A stretch of DNA of 8,470 nt, taken from the NCBI GenBank assembly GCA_026993705.1, contig JALWSJ010000057.1:1-8470 (forward strand), in the 5' to 3' direction. Both the position numbers and the translations under genes were made by a program. Below the pieces are notes generated by a model. That model did no database searches and had not been told where the DNA came from. It saw only the letters and a program-made list of their open reading frames with translations. Of the stretch, positions 1-4,435 are shown piece after piece. Every line of letters starts with the position of its first letter. The first letter of the stretch is position 1. Source of the DNA: Flavobacteriales bacterium. Lineage in GTDB: Bacteria; Bacteroidota; Bacteroidia; Flavobacteriales_D; Parvicellaceae.

Positions 1-450
1 ACCGATAGCAGCGTAGAAAATTTGATTTTGTATCTGAGTTTGTTTACCCAAAAAAGAGAGACCCGTTAGATGGGCTACGGTTATGCGAACGAAATTATTG
101 AGGTTGTACCACAATGCGATAAATAAAACAATATAAAAGTAAAATAAAAAGGCGGAGATGTTGTATTTGTTTTTTATGTCAGGGTATAAGTAGTAAAATA
201 GAAAGAGGGAAAGAACGATTGTAGTGTGTACGAGTAATAACGCCATTATCCTATTGTTGGGGTAGGTATCTTCCCTGTACAATTGTTTGAAATAACGCAA
301 GTCAAAAAAGCTTCTTATGATATCGTGTAGTGTTTTCCTTTTTTGAAAGATAAAAGCAAGAATAATGAAGCACAGGAATAGCAATGGTGTTACCCAAACA
401 TATTCGGAAGTAGGACGCTCAACAAAAACAATTTGAAAAAAATAATTCAT
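1..450 (-). CDS. DUF4271 domain membrane protein (partial, N-terminal part)
   Basis: Translating the minus strand from the ATG at 450-448 gives 150 open codons that run off the left edge, so the C-terminus is missing. Visible: a short N-terminus with ERPTSEYVWV, a hydrophobic segment at about residues 18-35 followed by a basic stretch (QKRK), the soluble motif SFFDLRYFKQLYRED at 47-61, a second membrane segment at 68-89, a third at 99-115, and the motif NNFVRITVAHLTG at 118-130. This order matches DUF4271 proteins of Bacteroidota, integral membrane proteins of about 200-230 residues with no established function. From memory they often lie next to the uroporphyrinogen-III synthase gene; that would be beyond the edge and cannot be checked here. 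The ATG is the first after an in-frame upstream stop. It is divergent from the universal stress protein gene. Confidence 0.8.
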   Translation of the reverse strand, partial: MNYFFQIVFVERPTSEYVWVTPLLFLCFIILAFIFQKRKTLHDIIRSFFDLRYFKQLYREDTYPNNRIMALLLVHTTIVLSLFLFYYLYPDIKNKYNISAFLFYFYIVLFIALWYNLNNFVRITVAHLTGLSFLGKQTQIQNQIFYAAIG

Positions 451-678
451 ATAGGCTAATATTGTGCTGTTATGATTAGAAAGGTGTTTAGGACTTTGCT
501 TGTCTATTTAGGGTTGATGAACAAAAGTGATAATTGTCATTTTTCTATCTGTTTTTTCTCATCTGTTTTTTGTTGATTTTCTCTTTTCTTTGTTGCCGAT
601 TTGCGTCAATATTCAAATGGTATAATTCCTTTGGCACAGCTCAAAAGTACATACTACTTTTAAGATAACACACTTTTA
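451..678. other. divergent intergenic region, T-rich on the plus strand
   Basis: No gene is seen in these 228 bases between two divergently transcribed genes. The segment from about 536 to 595 is almost all T and C with few A or G on the plus strand. It contains the direct repeat ATCTGTTTTTT at 547-557 and 561-571. It must hold the promoters of both flanking genes. For the minus-strand gene the best -7 candidate is a one-mismatch CACTTTTG around 520-530, too weak to annotate separately. Confidence 0.6.
600..633 (+). promoter_or_regulatory. weak candidate promoter for the universal stress protein gene
   Basis: TTCCTTTG at 626-633 matches five of the six fixed positions of the Bacteroidota -7 element TAnnTTTG. 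A TTTG at 600-603 lies 22 bp upstream, close to the usual -33 spacing. Transcription would start near 640, giving a leader of about 38 bases that ends in A/T-rich sequence before the ATG. The match is imperfect and the T-rich surroundings make chance hits likely. Confidence 0.3.
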
Positions 679-1491
679 ATGAAAAAAATACTTGTCCCTA
701 CCGATTTTTCTAAAACTGCAGACAATGCAATACAGTATGCTTTAGCCTTGGCTGAAAAGTTTTCGGCGGAGATTATTGTGGTCAATGCTTACGTACCAAC
801 CGGTACTTCTGTGATGATTGATTTAACGGATCTTCTTAAACTTGAAAGCGAAAGAGATTTAAGAATTATTAAGGGAAAAATAAAAAAAACGAATCCTAAT
901 ATTAAACTAACGACTTTTGCTTTTGAGGGGGATTTGACTCATGCAATAAAATCTTGCGTAAAGGAAGAGGCTATCGATATTATTGTAATGGGTACAACTG
1001 GAGGCTCGGGGATGAAAGCGAAGTTTATGGGAAGTAATACAGCTTCTGTTATTCAGAAGGTTAGTGTTCCATTGATTGCTGTGCCTGACGGTTTTGTCTT
1101 GAATGATAATTTAAAAATTGCCGTTTCAACAGATTTACATAATTTAAAAAACAGCAAGGTCTTTGATTCTCCTAAGAAAATTGCAAAAGCATATTCGGGA
1201 GTGTTTTATATTGTTAATGTTACCGAAGACTTAGGTGAAATAGATCCTGTTGATTTTATTGACCACGCAGCAGACGTTGATGACTTATTTACCGGGTTCG
1301 AGCATACATTTAAGTTTTTAGAAGGCGAAGATTATGAAAGGGAAATTTTAGAATTTATTACGATTCATAATATAGATTTATTAGTTGTGGTGTCAAGAAA
1401 AAGAAACTTTGTAAATCGACTTTTTCATAAAAGTATTTCTAAACAATTAACGATGCATTCTACTGTTCCTATTTTGGTGCTTACGGATTGA
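679..1491 (+). CDS. universal stress protein, tandem UspA domains
   Basis: A 270-residue cytoplasmic protein made of two UspA folds. Domain 1 (about 1-137) opens with KKILVPTDFS, where D9 is the usual nucleotide-contacting acid. It carries the full ATP-binding signature G-2x-G-9x-G-S at G105, G108, G118 and S119 (MGTTGGSGMKAKFMGSN), then VPLIAVP. Domain 2 (about 141-270) restarts with LKIAVSTDL and ends STVPILVLTD, but at its equivalent loop (VVSRKRNFVNRLFHKS) the glycines are gone, so only the first domain is expected to bind nucleotide. Two-domain Usp proteins of 270-290 residues are common in Bacteroidota; they respond to starvation, redox or envelope stress, but the exact role of this one cannot be read from sequence. 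The start is the ATG giving the canonical MKKILVPTD. It is monocistronic: a divergent gene lies upstream and a long non-coding stretch downstream. Confidence 0.92.
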   Translation: MKKILVPTDFSKTADNAIQYALALAEKFSAEIIVVNAYVPTGTSVMIDLTDLLKLESERDLRIIKGKIKKTNPNIKLTTFAFEGDLTHAIKSCVKEEAIDIIVMGTTGGSGMKAKFMGSNTASVIQKVSVPLIAVPDGFVLNDNLKIAVSTDLHNLKNSKVFDSPKKIAKAYSGVFYIVNVTEDLGEIDPVDFIDHAADVDDLFTGFEHTFKFLEGEDYEREILEFITIHNIDLLVVVSRKRNFVNRLFHKSISKQLTMHSTVPILVLTD

Positions 1492-1504
1492 TTGTTGTCT
1501 GAAA

Positions 1505-1521
1505 AAATTAAACGTTAATTT
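1505..1521 (+). terminator. weak AT-only hairpin after the universal stress protein gene
   Basis: AAATTAA at 1505-1511 and TTAATTT at 1515-1521 form a 7-bp perfect stem with an ACG loop, 13 bases after the stop codon. The stem has no G-C pairs and only a short T run follows, so it would be a poor intrinsic terminator. The larger inverted repeat starting at 1542 may do this job instead. Confidence 0.25.
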
Positions 1522-1541
1522 CCTTTGTGCTCGTTGTATTC

Positions 1542-1648
1542 ACGTCAGATTGTCTAAAAACCTAATTTACAGTAAGATTTATATCTAATTATCAATGTGT
1601 TATAATTCTTGTTTTCAAGTTTCTTAGGGTTTTTAGACAGTCTGACGT
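1542..1648. repeat. MITE-like inverted repeat with 24-25 bp arms
   Basis: The left arm at 1542-1565 and right arm at 1624-1648 are inverted copies: GTCTAAAAACC on the left faces GGTTTTTAGAC on the right. They differ by one A/G substitution and one extra G. The 58-base centre is AT-rich with no open reading frame. The outermost bases on both sides are ACGT. If the element proper is 1546-1644 (CAG...CTG), ACGT could be a 4-bp target duplication, but ACGT is self-complementary, so it could equally be part of the arms. The form fits a small non-autonomous transposable element or a large transcribed hairpin after the stress gene. No transposase lies nearby. Confidence 0.5.
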
Positions 1649-1767
1649 TAGGGATAATTAAGCGACTGTGAAAAACAGTTGAGTTTTTGAGCTAACGTAA
1701 AAATACCAGCTGTTTTATAATTGTTTGATTATCAGTATTTTATTTTACGTTAGTTGGAATCCCTAAC
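1645..1767. repeat. nested inverted-repeat block
   Basis: Three inverted repeats are nested here. The outer pair is GTTAGGGAT at 1647-1655 against ATCCCTAAC at 1759-1767. The inner pair is CTAACGTAAAAATAC at 1692-1706 against GTATTTTATTTTACGTTAG at 1735-1753, complementary apart from a 4-base insertion in the right arm. Between them is a compact hairpin, CGACTGT at 1663-1669 with ACAGTTG at 1675-1681 around a GAAAA loop (7 bp, one G-U). The block directly abuts the MITE-like repeat at its left. No reading frame was seen. It may be a second repeat element or the remains of one. Confidence 0.45.
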
Positions 1768-1811
1768 ACGGAGCATCTAAGTACAATAAAATGTTTTTAT
1801 TTTCCTTATAC

Positions 1812-1880
1812 TTCTTCAAAATAAACTTCCATAGCTGGGGCTATGCTTAATACAATAAACTTTATGGAGAATTTGAAGAA
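1812..1880. repeat. imperfect inverted repeat with an internal hairpin
   Basis: TTCTTCAAA...CTTCCATA on the left (1812-1832) pairs imperfectly with TATGGAGAATTTGAAGAA on the right (about 1863-1880). Inside it the perfect hairpin CATAGC (1830-1835), loop TGGG, GCTATG (1840-1845) uses the same CATA bases, so the two pairings compete. No function can be assigned. Confidence 0.4.
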
Positions 1881-1907
1881 TTTATTTTTTTCAAGACTTA
1901 GGCGTAT

Positions 1908-1937
1908 AATTTTGTTGTAACGAGTTACTACAAAATT
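1908..1937. repeat. hairpin with 14-position stem
   Basis: AATTTTGTTGTAAC at 1908-1921 faces GTTACTACAAAATT at 1924-1937; the arms are complementary at 13 of 14 positions with one T-T mismatch. Because the arms nearly touch, the tip would open to a CGAG loop. It has no T tract of its own. It could be a protein-binding dyad or part of a repeat element. Confidence 0.45.
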
Positions 1938-2006
1938 TTACAACGACAGTATTGAGAAAAAGAAAGATTCAAAAATTCTTAAAGTTTGTTGTTTTGAGCA
2001 TGAGCA

Positions 2007-2039
2007 AATTTATTTTTCATCTTCTAAGAAAAATAAATT
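2007..2039. repeat. perfect 12-bp hairpin
   Basis: AATTTATTTTTC at 2007-2018 and GAAAAATAAATT at 2028-2039 are perfectly complementary with a 9-base loop. The T run at 2042-2051 follows closely, so on the plus strand this resembles a low-GC terminator. It lies just outside the structured element that begins at 2070. Confidence 0.45.
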
Positions 2040-2069
2040 CCATTTTTTTTTGCACTTACCTACCCCATG

Positions 2070-2210
2070 TTAGGGATAGAAGCGGCATCCTTTGGGGTTG
2101 TTGCACTTATGCAACCCAAAAGATATAGCGGATAGCCCGACCATTACGGCGTTAAAAAGTAGTGTAGTGCAACGAAACTGCTTTTTTATGCCGTAATGGG
2201 AACGCCCAAA
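2070..2210 (+). ncRNA. structured repeat/RNA element, copy A (Flavo-1-like)
   Basis: The element starts with TTAGGGATAGAAGCGGCAT (2070-2088). A hairpin follows in which CCTTTGGGGTTG pairs with CAACCCAAAAG, tipped by TTGCA/TGCAA. Next comes the core AGCGGATAGCCCGACC (2127-2142), a second hairpin with perfect arms CCATTACGGC (2141-2150) and GCCGTAATGG (2190-2199), and the tail GGGAACGCCCAAA (2198-2210). GGG of the head can pair with CCC of the core, enclosing a conserved GATAGAA / GATAG internal loop. Copy B at 3627-3778 keeps head, core and tail but has entirely different hairpin sequences, which is what selection for structure looks like. From memory the motif resembles Flavo-1 non-coding RNAs or related intergenic repeats common in Bacteroidota; that name is not verified. 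The last base is adjacent to the stop codon of the minus-strand lipoprotein gene, so the element is convergent with it. Confidence 0.55.
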
Positions 2211-3617
2211 TTATTCATAACAACCTAAACTTGAGGGATTCGACCTTGCGTTACCTTCTAAATCAGCAGTAATGGTTGAGTTTCCTGCTTTTCCTTTGGC
2301 AAATGAAGTGCTTGAAATGTGAAAATCCCATAGTTCGGGAGATTGGAAGTCGGGGTCGTTGTTTGAATAATTGTTACCGGTGTAAGGAAAGCCTTCTACG
2401 GGGTCTTGGGTTTTGATAAGACAATTAGAAATAGTGATATTCGGAGCATTAACTCCGTCCATAACTCTTGATAAAGTGTCTAAGGCAAATTCGTTGTCAT
2501 TATTTCCGTAAATGATAGAGTTGTTGAGTGTAACTTGATTAAATGGACGGTAATATATATTTTCAGCATTGTCCTTATAGTAGTTTTTTACAGCTAATAA
2601 AGGTGTGTTTCGGGTGCTACTCGACCAATAGTTGCCAAAGGTGCAAAAATTAAAATGGACTTCTCCGCCTATCGATATAAAAGCACTATAAGTGGCATTG
2701 TTACCAAACAGACAATTTACCGCATCGACGTTTCCACCTTGCGTAAGGAGATTGGCATATGAACAATTGTGAATTTGCACGGCGTCAAGTGTTACCTTTT
2801 GGTTGGCTTGCAAGGTGTCGATTTGTATGCCTATTAAAGCATTCTTTATGTAAGTGTGTGAAACAAGGCTGTTTTGAGCACCGAAAAATCGAATCCCCCT
2901 CCACTGTCCTTGAACGCTGTCCGGAGACGAAAGTATAAAATCCTCTAAACGGTCTTGTTGAAAAGTAACCAAGTCAGATACGGTTCCGTTGCATTGCAGG
3001 CTTCCTTTATAGATAAGGAGCATAGCACTGCTATGAGAGTAAATGTTTGTTCCCGCAGGTATGGTAAGCGTAATATTGGAATCAATAGCACAGTAATCGT
3101 AAATCACATGAGGTTTATCGTTGTTCCAAGTAGTATTTGTACTGATAATTTCTCTGTTGTGAAAGTATGCATCTTGCCCCCATGCAGTTAAAACCACTTG
3201 TTGTAGGTTACCATTGGTTAAAAAATGAATTTTGTCCTCAACCACCATCGGATTGGTTGAATTATTCGGGTCGATAGTAACTTCCGCAAAAACAAAAAGA
3301 CTGTCTTTCGGTAGAATTTCTAAGTCCTCAAACTCTATTCCCGAAGCACCATCCACATTGATTCTAAACATCGACTGAATGCCTTGGTCAAGCCAAATTT
3401 TAGAAATGTTTAATGGTTGGTTATACGGGTTGTAAACCTTAAACCGGTGCGTAGTCGAGCCAACCGTCGTAAAGATAGTGTCAAACAAAATCGAATCCTG
3501 TGAAAAGTTTAAATGAGCCGAAGCATCGGTATTCAACTTATGTTTCTTACAGTCCGAAAACAATAAGATAACTCCTACAAGAGAAAACCAAAATAATATG
3601 TATAAGATTCGTTTCAT
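2211..3617 (-). CDS. probable lipoprotein with right-handed beta-helix
   Basis: A 468-residue exported protein. Residues 1-22 are a signal sequence (MKRILYILFW then hydrophobic) leading to C23 in LLFSDC, a lipobox-like site with an unusual Asp at -1. The residues after C23 are basic (KKHK) rather than the acidic surface-export signal known for Bacteroidota, which would favour a periplasm-facing anchor. An immunoglobulin-like region follows (about 38-150; FDTIFTTVGSTTHRFKVYNP, then LPKDSLFVFAEVTIDP). From about 180 come repeats typical of a parallel beta-helix: TIPAGTNIY, the common GQWRGIRF motif at 237-244, and stacked turns to about 430. The C-terminus TADLEGNARSNPSSLGCYE is a variant of the DxDGNPR...DIGAYE ending of many beta-helix proteins. 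There is no T9SS sorting tail. Enzyme or structural role unknown; beta-helices often bind or cleave polysaccharide. The gene is bracketed by two inverted structured elements, one 9 bases before its ATG. Confidence 0.82.
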   Translation of the reverse strand: MKRILYILFWFSLVGVILLFSDCKKHKLNTDASAHLNFSQDSILFDTIFTTVGSTTHRFKVYNPYNQPLNISKIWLDQGIQSMFRINVDGASGIEFEDLEILPKDSLFVFAEVTIDPNNSTNPMVVEDKIHFLTNGNLQQVVLTAWGQDAYFHNREIISTNTTWNNDKPHVIYDYCAIDSNITLTIPAGTNIYSHSSAMLLIYKGSLQCNGTVSDLVTFQQDRLEDFILSSPDSVQGQWRGIRFFGAQNSLVSHTYIKNALIGIQIDTLQANQKVTLDAVQIHNCSYANLLTQGGNVDAVNCLFGNNATYSAFISIGGEVHFNFCTFGNYWSSSTRNTPLLAVKNYYKDNAENIYYRPFNQVTLNNSIIYGNNDNEFALDTLSRVMDGVNAPNITISNCLIKTQDPVEGFPYTGNNYSNNDPDFQSPELWDFHISSTSFAKGKAGNSTITADLEGNARSNPSSLGCYE

Positions 3618-3626
3618 TAATAGTTA

Positions 3627-3778
3627 TTTGGGCGTTCCCCCGATTTGCAACAAAAACATACCGCTAAGGCGGAACGTTTTTGATGCAAATCGGGGTCGGG
3701 CTATCACTACTCGCTTTTTTTTGCTTGCAAACAGCAAGCAAGCAAAAAAAGAGCTCAAACATGCCGTTCTATCCCTTA
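3627..3778 (-). ncRNA. structured repeat/RNA element, copy B (Flavo-1-like)
   Basis: Read on the minus strand, the head TAAGGGATAGAACGGCAT (3778-3761) matches copy A with one missing G and one T/A change. A long hairpin follows in which CTTTTTTTGCTTGC pairs with GCAAGCAAAAAAAAG (about 3754-3713). The core GATAGCCCGACC (3705-3694) and tail GGGAACGCCCAAA (3639-3627) are identical to copy A. The second hairpin has perfect 12-bp arms (CCCCGATTTGCA, 3638-3649 and 3684-3695 on the plus strand) and an inner CCGC/GCGG stem. The element ends 9 bases before the ATG of the lipoprotein gene on the same strand, so it would form most of that gene's 5' leader if transcription starts upstream of it. Function unknown; the Flavo-1 resemblance is from memory. 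Confidence 0.5.
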
Positions 3779-3976
3779 CGCAGGATGAAATTTATTTTCT
3801 AACCGTCTATTTTTGTATGGATTGTATTCCAATGTAAAGAAAGAGGAATATCCAACGCAAATATTCAATTAATATTTCAAATAATCTTAGAATTTACCGA
3901 AAATTACCTAATGGTAAGTATTTTATTCAGGGAGAAGCGGTCGTAATTTTGCTTTGAATCATTAAAAACCAAACCT
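3779..3976. other. divergent intergenic region
   Basis: These 198 bases lie between the head of structured element B and the plus-strand secreted-protein gene. No gene was seen. The right end carries the candidate promoter at 3944-3951; the left part must hold any promoter that reads through element B into the lipoprotein gene, but no good -7 match was found there. Confidence 0.5.
3944..3951 (+). promoter_or_regulatory. candidate -7 promoter element for the T9SS two-gene unit
   Basis: TAATTTTG is a full match to the Bacteroidota -7 consensus TAnnTTTG, placed 25 bases before the ATG at 3977. Transcription would start near 3958. No clear TTTG -33 element lies at the expected distance; the region there is TTTTATT. 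The leader before the ATG (TTAAAAACCAAACCT) is A-rich as usual for this phylum. Confidence 0.45.
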
Positions 3977-4432
3977 ATGCGAAAAAAAATACCCTTACTT
4001 ATTTTGGGAGCCTTTTACGGCGTTTCGTTTTTTGCTCAAGAAGTAGTATCAACTGCCGGGAGCATCTATAACGCAAACGGTGTACAGCTCTCATGGACGA
4101 TTGGAGAACCGATTGTCTCAACCGAGGACGATGGGAATCATGTGCTGACACAAGGTTTTCATCAAGCGAATCTCTCTGTAACCACCGTAAAAGAAAATGT
4201 ACAGAATATGTTTTCTGTATATCCTAATCCTGTTGCTAATGTGTTTACCATACAAGGCTCAACTGAAGAAAATGTAACAGCAGTGCTTTACGATTTGAAT
4301 GGAAAGCAACTAAAACAAATTCGATTCTCCCTTTCAACACAAGTAAACGTGGAGGATTTGTCAAGAGGTGTTTACGTTCTTACAATCAACCAAAATAACA
4401 AAACAAATACTTATCGAATTATAAAACAATAA
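3977..4432 (+). CDS. small secreted protein with T9SS type A sorting domain
   Basis: A 151-residue exported protein. Residues 1-20 form a signal peptide (MRKKIPLLILGAFYGVSFFA, cleavage before Q21). Residues 23-64 carry a short module, STAGSIYNANGVQLSWTIGEP...HVLTQGFHQ, seen repeatedly from memory in Bacteroidota secreted proteins. From about 78 to 151 there is a type A T9SS C-terminal domain: FSVYPNPVANVFTI (79-92), YDLNGKQLKQI (105-115), LSRGVYVLTI (128-137), and the basic end YRIIKQ. This tail normally directs passage through the outer membrane by the type IX system, with cleavage and often surface attachment. The passenger left after tail removal is only about 55 residues and shows no catalytic motif, so a structural, adaptor or anchoring role is more likely than an enzyme. 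The next gene starts 3 bp after its stop, implying co-transcription and translational coupling. Confidence 0.85.
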   Translation: MRKKIPLLILGAFYGVSFFAQEVVSTAGSIYNANGVQLSWTIGEPIVSTEDDGNHVLTQGFHQANLSVTTVKENVQNMFSVYPNPVANVFTIQGSTEENVTAVLYDLNGKQLKQIRFSLSTQVNVEDLSRGVYVLTINQNNKTNTYRIIKQ

Positions 4433-4435
4433 ATT

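Larger units (their letters stand above)
1768..2069. other. non-coding stretch rich in hairpins
   Basis: No credible gene was found on either strand; reading frames are broken every few codons. What it holds is structure: AATAAAA/TTTTATT at 1785-1801; CATAGC-TGGG-GCTATG at 1830-1845 inside an imperfect longer pairing of 1812-1831 with 1861-1880; a stem of 14 positions with one T-T mismatch at 1908-1937; and a perfect 12-bp stem at 2007-2039. It ends in a T run at about 2042-2051 just before the structured element at 2070. Confidence 0.55.

Noticed and set aside
1907..1914. TAATTTTG, a full match to the -7 promoter consensus
   Set aside because: It sits in the arm of a hairpin, has no -33 partner and has no gene downstream on that strand.
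1979..2020. 13-codon minus-strand frame beginning MKNKFAHAQ
   Set aside because: It is too short, its start lies in the arm of a perfect hairpin, and nothing supports translation.
1492..2069. A decayed transposase gene
   Set aside because: Both strands were read; short runs such as one ending EVYFEEV are open for under 30 codons and show no transposase motif.
1542..2210. CRISPR array
   Set aside because: The repeats are inverted and few, with no regular direct repeats and spacers and no cas genes nearby.
2955..3191. 78-codon open frame on the plus strand
   Set aside because: It lies wholly inside the lipoprotein gene on the opposite strand and shows no domain or leader; it is a shadow frame.
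2211..3617. Lipoprotein gene as a T9SS cargo
   Set aside because: The C-terminus is a beta-helix ending of the DLEGNAR...LGCYE type, with no YPNP motif or sorting tail.
3598..3837. 79-codon open frame on the plus strand
   Set aside because: It spans the start of the lipoprotein gene and the hairpins of structured element B; its residues simply translate the stem repeats.
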